Assembly: GCA_017979445.1 (NCBI GenBank)
Contig: CM030718.1
Location: 16,656,760 to 16,720,759, forward strand
Direction of reading: 5' to 3'
DNA: 64,000 nucleotides
From: Akebia trifoliata
Taxonomy: Eukaryota; Streptophyta; Magnoliopsida; Ranunculales; Lardizabalaceae
Positions 55,331-64,000 of this stretch are shown in pieces (the first letter of the stretch is position 1; each line of letters begins with the position of its first letter). A program made the position numbers and the translations under genes. The notes beneath the pieces are model-generated. The model was not told where the DNA came from. It did no database searches and saw only the letters and a list, made by a program, of their open reading frames with translations.

Positions 55331-56093
55331 TTAAAGATTTCTGATTTTTTTTTAGTTTTTGAAGATATTCGATTTTTTTGAATTTTGTAGAGTTTTTGAT
55401 TTTTTTGGATTTTGAAAACTTTTTGATTTTTTTGGATTTTGTGGACTATCTGTATTCTTGAAACAAGATAAAGAAAAATCATGCAAATTCATTAGCAACG
55501 AAGGTGAGCCCCAAAAACAGTCTTGCTCCGAGGACGAGGGCTCATTATGGTCCTCGGGCAGACGAGATTTTGCTAATGGCATTTTTTTTGGAGGTCGTAG
55601 GGATTCTGGACCCCATAGCGGTCTCGTAAGTTATTGGGTACTCCTCCCAATTCTTAAACACTTGCCCTTCTTCTGCAGGGTATATATGTCGGGAGAGTGG
55701 CTCCCTTGATGGTTCAGATATGACCATCACTTTCAAATGACTGTCGTCAAATCTGGGTGCAGGCATTTGTAGGGTGAGTGAAATTACGATAGATCCCCAA
55801 TCGATTTGAAAGGGGAACGGTGATTTCTCTTCTTCGCATATTGCGACTTCCGCCTTGGCGGGCTCTCCTTCTTCCTCCTTTTGACTCCATTCGGAATCTC
55901 CTCCAAACAAGATGTCTATGCCATCTATAAAGGAATGTGGGGACTCAACGAATGAGTCTTCTTGCGAATGAATGGGCTCAATACTTATAACACTTGGTTC
56001 TCCGGTGCGGTTTGTCGGTGGCAGTTCTACTGAGTCATCTGATTTCTTCAAGGATGGTGGGAAGCTGATGCTGATGTGTGGTACTTTGCCCAA
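55331..56093 (-). pseudogene. E3 linker between protease and RT
   Basis: 55,545-56,093 encodes an acidic, Pro/Ser-containing segment (HISISFPPSLKKSDDS; ESPHSFIDGIDILFGGDSE) with no recognised domain. It aligns with E2 41,043-41,405 (VEGIDVLFNGDSNES). The A-rich Lys block at 55,330-55,460 (repeated KIQKNQK) corresponds to the candidate intron in E2, but the possible donor GT of E2 reads GA here. Confidence 0.65.
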
Positions 56094-56369
56094 GTTCCAT
56101 ATATTAGGCTCTCAGTTCTGTCTTCATGCAAGTGGAAGCTCCTTCTTTTTATCATTCATATCAGAGATGTCCTTCCTTGTAGGCTTGAAACCAAGACCAA
56201 AGTAGGGAGTATGTTTTCGGACACTGATCAGAGTGGCCCTGCCTTTTCCTTTAGGTCATAACCCTTGTTTCGGACGATATCCTGCCTTCTTCATCACTCG
56301 TCCGACCATCAGGTTTGTTTTTGATAACTTTGCCCTTGTCTTTTCTTCTCCCCTTTAGATATGATTGAT

Positions 56370-57050
56370 AGATGTGAGCTAAAAGGTGTGAAACCCCTCC
56401 TTATCCTCGGTCATCTTTACATCGATATAAGGCACATTCGACGATCGATCGACTGGTATGAGATTTTCTATGAGGACCGATATCATCCTCTGTCCCATGA
56501 TGAATTTGACTCGCTGGTGCAAGAAAGAGGGGACTGCCCCTACGGTGTGGATCCAGGGTCTTCCTAAAAGGAGATTGAATGTAGAGGGTATGTCCAGAAT
56601 CTCAAATGTTACTTCAAACGTGCATGATCCAATAGTGACTGGGAGATCCAGTTCTCATAACGACTCAGTTTTTCTACTATCAAAAGCCCTTACGGTCCTT
56701 CTAATTGTCCTGAGGTAAGATAAATCCGCGTTTAACTTGTGCACAGTTTGTAGAGGATAGACATTAAAAGTCGAACCATTGTCGATCAGTACTCTTGCTG
56801 TCATCATACCTTTGCACATTACCATAATGTGCAATGCTTCAATGTGTCCACATCCTCTGCTAATAAGTTCATCCTCAGTGAAGGTGATCGGATTGGAGGC
56901 CATGATCTGACCTACTATCTTTTCCAACTTTTCTAGTGTGGTGGTCTCAGGCACATGTGCACTACTAAGGACTTTGAGTAATGCTTCCTGATGATGTTCT
57001 GAGTTTAAAAGTATGTCAAAGATACTAATTTCAGCTGGCATTCTGTTCAA
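56370..57050 (-). pseudogene. E3 aspartic protease
   Basis: 56,655-57,050 carries AEISIFDILLNSEHHQEAL, VGQIMASNPITFTEDE and the active site VLIDNGSTFNVYPL. After a stop at about 56,655 the flap and FNLLLGRPWIH region continue in the degenerate sequence to about 56,370. It aligns with E2 41,406-42,541. Confidence 0.82.
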
Positions 57051-57794
57051 CTACTCTACTATGTTGTACTCACCCCTTCGAATGAGTTTGAGGAGATCAG
57101 TTGCCTCCTTGTCAGTCACTCTGCTCTTCTTCCTCTCTGGTTCCCCTTGTGATATTTGTTCCTCCTCTACCAGTTTTCCTTTCCCTTTTTCTTTTCTTTT
57201 ATCATCTTCCTCGTTCTGTCTTTTTGGTTTTTTTTCTGGTAGTTTGTAGCACCTCCTTGATCTAGTCATATGTCTAATATCCGTGATTATCGCCTCTTTG
57301 GGCTTCTCAACTCCTGCGGATGTCACAATCATCGTCTCATAACTCCATGAGACGGTTTGACTTGAGAGGTATGGAAATGGTTTAGGGGATATAATGGTCA
57401 TAGGTTGAGGGTCTGGCTTTACATGGAGGATAAGAGGTGGCGGGTTGGGTTTGACGGTTGATGTAGTGGTGTTTGAGGTTTGTGGGTTGGTGTAAGATAG
57501 AATGAGAGGTGGTCGGGAGGAAAAGCTTGAAGTTGGAGGGGTCGGTGCAGTGTAAGGTATGATGAGAGGTGGCCGAGAGGTAAAGCTTGAAGTTGGTAAT
57601 GTGTAGGGTATAACGAGAGGTGGTTGTGAAGGATTTGAAGTTTGGGAGTTGGAATGAATGGTGAGATTGGCCAGTCTGACGGGAAGTTGGGATGGTAGTT
57701 GGTTGGTTGTATCTTGTGGTAATGCATTGATGCTTGATGACGTTGGTTCTTTACTCAAATTGACTCTAACCTTAGAGCCAATAGGTGCTATCAA
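57051..57794 (-). pseudogene. E3 Gag C-terminal region, Pro-rich
   Basis: An open frame of 247 residues. It contains repeated PPLVIPYT/PPLIIPYT/PPLILSYT motifs (about 57,470-57,650), then FPYLSSQTVSWSYET and a basic stretch (KRKEKGKGKLVEEEQ), ending DLLKLIRRGEYNIVE before the protease. It corresponds to E2 42,542-43,300, where fewer Pro-rich repeats are present. It probably links Gag and protease. Confidence 0.7.
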
Positions 57795-59339
57795 AACTGA
57801 AGGGTTGAAACTCGGTTCATCCCTCTCTTTGGCGTTGACTATCAGCCCATTGCCTCCCCCATTATGTGTTGGTAACGGGTTCTGATTGATATTCTACTGA
57901 GGTGCTTGGGTTGCCTGACCATCCAAGATGATCGTTTTTCTGTCGATTAGATTCTGGACTTGGTGCTTGAGTTGCCAACATTGGTCGGTGGCATGCCCCG
58001 GTGTACCCATATGAAACTCACAGAATTGATCGGGATTGTACCTTGGTCCCTTTACCACCTCTGGGTTTGACTGCCTCTTAGTGAGATATTCTCCCCTGAG
58101 TAATGCTGGGAGTAGTTCTGACAGAGTCATAGGCAAACGGGTGAAGACTCGAGGGACCCTATTGGGTCGGCGCTGCTCGATTTGATGATTCTGAGCAAAT
58201 TGTGAGTTTTATCCAAATACTGGATTTTGTCCGAATTGAAATACTGGTGGAGTCGGTGAAGCTTGAGGTGGGGTTCACCTTGAAAGGGACCTGATGTATT
58301 GGAGGCCTCTGGTTTGGTGTAAAGATGAAGAAAGGACGAATAGGTTGCACATTGTTAACTTGGGCCTCATATTTCTTCTTGTTCAAGATCGCTGATTTTC
58401 GTTAAATAGATCCCCCTATTGGTGTTCCTAGACTAGACAGGTCATAAATCAAACCTGATCGGATACCGTTCTCTACTCGATCCGTCACTTGAACCAATGA
58501 TGTGAAGCTTGCAGTTGTGTGACCCACTAAATGCGTATAGAATGAATGGCCCAGAGTAAAAATGAATATAGTATTCATTTCTTGGTCAGTCATAGGTGGT
58601 TTTACTTTGGAGGCTGATTCCCGCCACTTTTGTGCATACTCTTTCACACTTTGTTTCGGCTTCCGTGTCATTTTTTTCATGTCATTCCGGTCTAACCCCA
58701 TATCTGTATTGAACCTATATTTTTCTGAGAACAGTGTAGTTAGATCTTGCGAGCTCTTGATTCGAGAATGATCTAATTGAGAGAACCACGAGAGGGTCGC
58801 CCCCGTTAGACTTCCCTGAAATAGCTGAACCAACAACCTATCATCGTCCCCAAACTGGCACATAGATCCGTAGTAGAGCTTTAAGTGGGACATAGGGCAC
58901 CCAATGCCATTGTATTTCTCAAAGTCAGGACATTTGAACTTTGGTGGTAATGATGCATTAGGGTACAGGCACAGATCTCTGAACCTCATTCCATTTGTAG
59001 AGTGCTTGCCTTTCATCCTTCTGATCTCTTCCTCAACTGCCTCAAGTTTGCTTGCAAGTTTCTCCTCTGTGGTACTCCTTACCTCGACTGCCCTGAAATC
59101 ACATTCTTCTTCTTGAACGACTTCATGTCGTGGTGGATTGTAGTGAATGTGATCGGTGGCCCTTGATTGGCAGGGATGGTGGGTGGTAAGGTATTCTGTG
59201 CTTGCGGAGGTTGTTGTTGTGGTTGTTCAGGTACGACCTGGTTCGAGCCAGAAGCTTGATGTTGGACAGCCTGGATGATACTTGGGTTGGCCATCAGCAG
59301 ATCAAGCTTTGAGGCGAGATCCGTTACTACTTCTGTCAT
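57795..59339 (-). pseudogene. E3 gag
   Basis: The N-terminus at 59,079-59,339 (SKLDLLMANPSIIQAVQ, Gln/Pro-rich) is followed by a frameshift. 58,402-59,016 carries the retrotransposon Gag core: KFKCPDFEKYNGIGCP, DDRLLVQLFQGSLTGATLSW, MTRKPKQSVKEYAQKWRESA. A stop at about 58,402 follows. The knuckle segment FCEFHMGTPGHATDQCWQLK (about 57,960-58,030) lies in 57,894-58,136. Gag would form the particle; the core is complete here, unlike in E2. Confidence 0.85.
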
Positions 59340-59575
59340 TGTTTGCTGAGGTTATTCTGAAGTGCTCATGGTTGGTTGCGATCGTAGAAAATATGGAGGA
59401 TTATCGGGTGGTAAGTACTTCTTTCTGGGTCGTTTGGCCACCTGTGGACAAGAGGTTAAGCGTTAATATATTATTTACATAATGACGATGCATGATGATT
59501 TATTAGATTAGATTGGATGAATTGGTAAAGTTGCATTAAGAAAATCTTGAAATTGGTTGGGATTAGATTTTTTGT
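59340..59575 (-). other. E3 leader between gag and array I
   Basis: Homologous to 44,319-44,468 of E2 (TTTGGCCACCTGTGG, GATGCATGATG-TTTATTA). No gene. Confidence 0.6.
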
Positions 59576-60034
59576 CAGCACGGAGCTATGGTTCGTAGGC
59601 ACGAAGCTAGATATTAATCAGCACGGAGCTGGGGCTTCATCAGCACAGAGCTGGAGGTTTATCAACACGGAGTTGGAGGTTTATCGGCACGGAACCGAAT
59701 GTTCATCAGCATAGAGCTGGAGGTTTGTCAGCATGGAGCTGGAGGTTTATCGGCACGGAACCGAATGTTCATCAGCACAGGGCTAGAGGTTTGTCAGCAC
59801 AGAGCTGGAGGTTCATCAGCACGGAGCTGGAGGTTTGTCAGCACAGAGCTGGAGGTTTATCGGCACGGAACCGAAGTTCGTCAGCACAGGGCCGGAGCTT
59901 TATCGGCACGGAGCCGAAGGTTCATCAGCATGGAGCCGGATGTTTGTTATCACTGAGCTAGAGGTTCGTCGGCACGGAGCCGAAAGTTTGTCAGCACGGA
60001 GCTGGGGGTTTATCGGCACGGAGCCGAAGGTTCA
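59576..60034. repeat. E3 leader array I: about 21 mini-hairpins with ACGGA loop
   Basis: Units of about 22-23 nt: CAGC-ACGGA-GCTG plus GAGGTTTAT, alternating with CGGC-ACGGA-GCCG and CAAC-ACGGA-GTTG forms. The stem classes differ from E2 (CGGC/GCCG instead of CGAC/GTCG), and the spacer is short (GAGGTTTAT-type) instead of A-rich, yet the loop is the same. The long open plus-strand frames are a by-product. Confidence 0.9.
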
Positions 60035-60061
60035 CACATAGATTATGGACATGGTTGAGAT

Positions 60062-60480
60062 TGAAAAATTGATCTGGTACGGGTTGTGGACCCATTTGGA
60101 TATGAATATGGGTCGTGGACTCAATTGGAAATAGATATGGGTTGTGGACCCCTTTGGATATTGATATGGGTTGTGGACCCAATTGGAAATGGATATGAGT
60201 TGTAAGCCCATTTGGATAGTGGATATGGGTTTTGGACCCATTTGGATATGGATATGGGTCCAATTGGAAGGATATGGGTCATGGACGCATTTGGATATGG
60301 ATATGGGTCCTGGACCCAATTGGAAGTGGGTATGGGTCGTGGACCCATTTAGAAGTGGATATGGCTCAAATTAGAAGGATTTGGGTCGTGGACCCATTTG
60401 GATATGGATATGGGTCGTGGACCCAATTGGAAGTGGGTATGGGTCGTGGACCCATTCGGAAGTGGATATGAGTCATTGAC
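60062..60480. repeat. E3 leader array II: GGGTCGTGGACCC units
   Basis: About 14-15 units of 28-30 bp, GGATATGGGTCGTGGACCCA plus TTTGGATA or ATTGGAAGT. The GGGTC/GACCC dyad about GTG is kept in most units. Homologous in position and core word to E2 45,478-46,118, with a different spacer. Confidence 0.9.
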
Positions 60481-60737
60481 CTGATTCGGAGTGGTTATTG
60501 GTGAGGTTGATAGTGGGCCATGTTGGGTCGAGATCAATTTCGATAGGTAGAGTGTAGGCGAGCTCCGTTTGGATCAAACACAAAGTAACGAGTGGTAGGC
60601 CCTAAGTTTAATGATAGAAATGATGTATTTGATCATTTTCAAGCCTTAAACTCAAAAGAAAAATAAAGTCCAAAATAAAAGTTGTCAATATTGATGTAAT
60701 GGACAAAATGAGCAAAAAAAAAATTTTTTTTTTGGGC

Positions 60738-60916
60738 TCCGTTTTTAATGAGCGGACTGAAGTGCTTTTGTACTGGTCCGCTCTTTAAAAACGGACCAGA
60801 ACCTTAATTTTCGTCGAAAATTTATTTATTTTTTATTTTATTTTTTTTTTTTTTTGGGTCCGTTTTTAATGAGCGAACCGAAGTGCTTTTGTACTGGTCC
60901 ACTCTTTAAAAACGGA
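60738..60916. repeat. E3 leader array III: two long hairpins, 121-bp period
   Basis: TCCGTTTTTAATGAGCGGAC (60,738-60,757) pairs with 60,776-60,795 over 20 bp with one mismatch; the loop is 18 nt. The second copy at 60,859-60,878 and 60,897-60,916 has more mismatches. It occupies the place of palindrome array 3 of E2 and likewise ends in GGACCAG (GGACTAG in copy two). Confidence 0.88.
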
Positions 60917-60959
60917 CTAGAACCTTAATTTTCGTTGAAATTTTTTTTTTTTTTGGGAT

Positions 60960-61660
60960 TTTGAGGTACATAGCCTCTGTTTTTTGGCTTAGGGCACATA
61001 AATTTTTTTAATTTTTTATTTTTTTTATGATGCAAAGCATAAACAAAGATTTCCCCCTTTACCTAGGGGGACATGTAAAGAAATAAAACTTAAATAAGAC
61101 TAAAACCTATACAACTTGCCTTCGTGGGCTAAAAAAAAAAAAAACAAAGTCATCTCCTTGTATCGGAAAAATTACAATAATGAGAGGGTTGATAACTCAT
61201 TTTTTCAAAATTATGTCCTAAGCCTCTAATCGTATTGAATGCATGTGGCTATAGGTGGCTTCACGATTACCCATTCTTCAAACCTCGATGCATACCGAAA
61301 TACACACGTCTTAGGTTGGTGATTGGGTTGGAAGTGTTCGTCCCCGTACCCGAAATAAGCAATCTCGAGTCGTGAAACTACTAGGCATCCGGGTTTTAAA
61401 CTTTTATAGGTAAAGGAGGTTTGTGCAATGGGCTATGCAAGCGTAGGTGCACGAGTGCATTTTAAAAACAATAAGTATCAACCCCCACTTACAAGCATTC
61501 AACCCACAAACTGTTAAAGAATATTACAACCAATCCTCAAGAAAAAGAAGGCAAAGTATCAAACAAAACACAAACAACAACAAATGTTAATAAATACATA
61601 TTGAATTTTGTTTATTTTTTTTTTCTAAAAATGGCCAAATGGTCATCGTTTGAGCCTGCA
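60960..61660 (-). other. E3 5' untranslated leader
   Basis: Homologous to 46,660-47,318 of E2 (ATTTCCCCC-TTTACCTA-GGGG; GGCTTCACG-TTACCC; CCTCGATGCATACC). T-rich runs at 60,940-61,030. No gene. Confidence 0.6.
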
Positions 61661-61684
61661 ATGTCCCCAGTGGAGTCGTCAAGT
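61661..61684 (-). promoter_or_regulatory. E3 primer-binding site
   Basis: The minus strand after the LTR end (TGTCTACA) reads ACTTGACGACTCCACTGGGG. The CGACTCCACTGGGGA core is shared with E2. Confidence 0.72.
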
Positions 61685-62520
61685 TGTAGACATGAGAATG
61701 TTCACTTTTGAACCTCAATGCTACATGGTTTGGAGTCGCCACCATTCTTTTTTGTAATGGGTGAGCACCCGAATCGATTCTTTTGAAAATCATTTTTTAT
61801 GGCATTGTAGTGACTCTCAATCATGGAAAATGTATGGTCCACCTAAGATCTAAGGGGATTCGGTTAAAGAATGGGGAAGGTGTTAAGCACCCCATTCTCT
61901 TCACCTATGGTGGTTACCTTTAAATTTAGCCATTTTTGAAAAGAATAATATAACAAGTAAAGTGCATGGGATGCATGAAGTGGGTGGGTGCACATGGTGT
62001 GTATGTACCTCTTTAGAAGAGGATTTGATCTTGGTGTTGACATAAGAAATATCTTATGAAAAAAGACATTCTATGGAGTTAACATACTTTTGCATGAGTT
62101 GGGATGTTGGTTTAGGATTTTAGAGAAATTCCATGGATGGAGTACCCTTATATCCATAACCTTAATGCATGCATGTTTAGCTAGAAACTTAGTGTTTTAA
62201 CCCCATCAAGAGAGTTACACATTTTTTCATCATAGCTAAACATGTGTGAGGTGTGTGCATAGTGTACATTTATGATGCATGATATAAGAATGGGTTAAAA
62301 AGGGCTTCAACCTCCATCCTTTCGACCAAACCGCCTCAAGCATTCCATGCCCAAGGTTGAGGTTCAATCTACTCGAGATGAAGGAGGGTTCTCCATTACA
62401 TCCTAAGGATTTCTAAAAAGAAAAAAATGGAGGGTTAGAAGAAGAAGATGTAAGTTAAAAGAAAATAAATAAACCACTACTATCCCACATTATCCCTTTT
62501 GGAAGTCTTGAGAAAACTTG
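61685..62520 (-). mobile_element. E3 5' LTR, truncated (family B)
   Basis: It begins TGTAGACATGAGAATG on the plus strand and follows the 3' LTR (47,917 onward) closely for about 836 bp, to GTCTTGAGAAAACTTGA. There the match ends, corresponding to about 48,758. The outer 1.1 kb of the LTR, with U3, is missing. Confidence 0.9.
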
Positions 62521-62591
62521 ATAGGGTTAAGGGTAATAGAAGCTACAATTTATAATACTTGTAGTTACTAATTAACCATGTCAATGGAACA

Positions 62592-63328
62592 TGTAGATAC
62601 GTGATTTTTTATTTCTAAAAATTACTTCAACGAAGGTTCAGAGTCGCTACCACTCATTTTTATAAAAGGGTATGAATGGTCACACAATATATATTTTTAG
62701 AAAGTGTCATTTTTGGCATTTAGTGACTCTTGTATGGATAAAGTACCACTCTACCCAAGATCTTGATAAGTGGCTCGATTAGAAAAAATTAAAGGTGTTA
62801 GGTACCCCTTTCTTTCCACCAATTAGTGGTAGCCTTAAAATAACTTGGTCATTTTGGATGAAAATGCAAATAAAATAAAAGTGCCACGTGTTGACGACTT
62901 GTACCCTATGTAGGGATATGCTTTTGACTTGGAAGATAGGATCATCTAATTAAAGGAGACAATTCTTATAAACAATTAGCTTTGGGAACTACATATTTCT
63001 TTTTGAAAAATATTGGCTTTGGTTATGGGTTTATTCTCATGAGTTGAGAAGGACCTGAATATCGATTGCCTCAAAATGATTGAAATGTTTAAAATCAGTT
63101 TTATTTTGAAAGTGGTTACAACCCCTATACTTTCAACTGAACCGAAGTTAGATCTATTAGAGATAGGGGAGGGGGAGCATCATAACTTAACTCTTTCTAA
63201 AATAAAAATTAAAGAGGCGAAGGGGATATGGATAGGAGAGAGGGAGAGAAAAGAGGGGAATTATGTGTCCTTTTGACCCACCTGGAAGCCTTAATGTCTT
63301 TTTTTTTCTTTTTTATTTTCTTCTTCTT
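62592..63328 (-). mobile_element. LTR fragment, family C-like
   Basis: On the plus strand it begins TGTAGATACGTGA and shares with the E2 5' LTR (47,340 onward) the words AGTCGC-ACCA-TCA, GGTGTTAGGTACCCCTTTC and AAAGTGCCACGTG in order. No primer-binding site lies to its left, so it is a solo or truncated LTR. It ends at a junction with a family A fragment. The 71 bp before it (62,521-62,591) are unassigned. Confidence 0.65.
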
Positions 63329-63720
63329 AGATACCTTGATCTAGGAGATCCGAAGTCAAATCCGAAGACAGAACGAAGCAAAGGAGTACAGTACAAGGAG
63401 CTCTTTTTTGTCAGATCTGAGGAAGCAAAATCCTTGCTATCGAAAAGGTATGAAATTTTTTATTTTATTTTTATATAGGTTTTTAGCAATGTGATATATT
63501 TGGAAGTTAGTAGAGACCGGCTTTGGCTGGGCGGGGTTGGTGCCTAACACCTTCCAACCCCGTAACATGATCCCCGAATTCAGATTTTTTATGGTAGATT
63601 AGTTCTTTTTATCCATGTTAGAGTCAGTTTGGTTCCTAGACCACAATAACTAGGTGGCGACTCCCAAACCTCAAGGGTCAAAAGTGGATCCGAGCACCCC
63701 GCGGATCGAGGGCGCTTTCA
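63329..63720 (+). mobile_element. Family A LTR, 3'-terminal fragment
   Basis: It matches 27,916-28,304 of the E4 LTR from AGATACCTTGAT to GGGCGCTTTCA. It lacks the first 1.3 kb, including the TATA box. The left junction is TTCTTCTTAG|ATACC, abutting the family C-like fragment. Confidence 0.9.
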
Positions 63721-64000
63721 AGATCTCATCTCAATGTTAAAGCTATTTTAATAGAAAAACCTCTCGAAAGAGAAACATTATTTAATTCCTCATTCTAACA
63801 GAAATGAAGAAGATGGCTAAAGTGTAAAAGCCTGAGCAGTTTCCCTTCTTCATCTTCCATCTTCGATCTTCGATCGTCACATTCGGGCTCTCATTTTCAC
63901 AGAAACGAAAAAAGAAAGAACCATAAAAGCTCGGGTAGGTTTGATCTTCCATCTTCACATACATCTTCGATCTTCACACAACCTTAACTCTATCTTTTTT
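63721..64000. other. Unassigned end of window
   Basis: AT-rich, with a small repeat of CTTCGATCTTC/CATCTTC words at about 63,850-63,990. No gene was recognised. Confidence 0.3.

Larger units (their letters stand above)
47917..62520 (-). mobile_element. E3: Ogre-like Tat retrotransposon with family B LTRs
   Basis: Minus-strand order: truncated 5' LTR (61,685-62,520), primer-binding site, three leader arrays, gag, protease, linker, RT, two RNase H domains, integrase, 3' non-coding region, polypurine tract, complete 3' LTR (47,917-49,852). AGAGT at 47,912-47,916 should be one half of the target duplication; the other is lost with the 5' LTR end. It is inserted in the E2 5' LTR. Compared with E2 it keeps gag and the integrase C-terminus but lacks the antisense genes. 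Confidence 0.88.

Noticed and set aside
59699..60041. Overlapping repeat-protein ORFs in the E3 leader
   Set aside because: By-products of the mini-hairpin array; open in several frames at once.
60031..60537. Repeat ORFs rich in GPRPISIS/MDMGPG
   Set aside because: Readings of the GGGTCGTGGACCC array on both strands, not genes.
63076..63478. Small ORFs near the window end
   Set aside because: They cross the junction of two LTR fragments and have no homology.

Overview
The window is nuclear DNA of a flowering plant, probably a eudicot; I cannot name the species. It is repeat-rich heterochromatin-like DNA. Almost everything readable is a nest of Ty3/gypsy LTR retrotransposons, with some foldback elements and one fragment of an ordinary metabolic gene. 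No intact host gene was recognised. All retrotransposon genes carry stops, frameshifts or deletions.

Layout: (1) About 1-10,790, minus strand: E1, a decayed Tat-lineage (Retand-like) element with integrase, RNase H, RT, protease, gag, primer-binding site and 5' LTR. Three later solo LTRs interrupt it, at 411-2164, 4585-6146 and 7996-9921, each with a perfect 5-bp target duplication. (2) 10,800-13,500: a broken GDP-mannose pyrophosphorylase pseudogene. (3) 13,539-18,955, minus: a Tekay/Del-type chromovirus (3' LTR, polypurine tract, integrase with chromodomain-like tail), with a double-hairpin foldback element in its LTR. (4) 18,956-22,161: mostly unassigned, with tandem repeats and a possible MITE; a 100-N assembly gap follows. 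(5) 22,262-28,304, plus: E4, the 3' half of a Tat/Ogre-like element with RNase H, integrase, a 33-bp minisatellite and 3' LTR (family A). (6) 28,305-47,916, minus: E2, a roughly 19-kb Ogre-like element. (7) 47,917-about 62,520, minus: E3, a sister of E2 carrying family B LTRs, inserted in the 5' LTR of E2. (8) 62,592-63,720: a chimera of two LTR fragments.

The most notable region is E2 and its comparison with E3. Between pol and its 3' LTR, E2 carries two multi-exon genes in antisense (plus) orientation. Both encode plant-mobile-domain/DUF7745-like proteins with coiled-coil-like tails. Each is preceded by an array of five near-perfect 21-nt palindromes at a 38-39 bp period, and a third copy of the same array lies in the sense 5' leader. 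The leaders of E2 and E3 also share, in the same order, an array of short hairpins whose stems change in a compensatory way around a constant ACGGA loop, and an array built on GGGTC-GTG-GACCC. E3 has lost the antisense genes except for a short remnant. I read this as a modular palindromic leader/promoter system shared by the sense and antisense genes of one retrotransposon family. The layout is directly visible; any function is inference.
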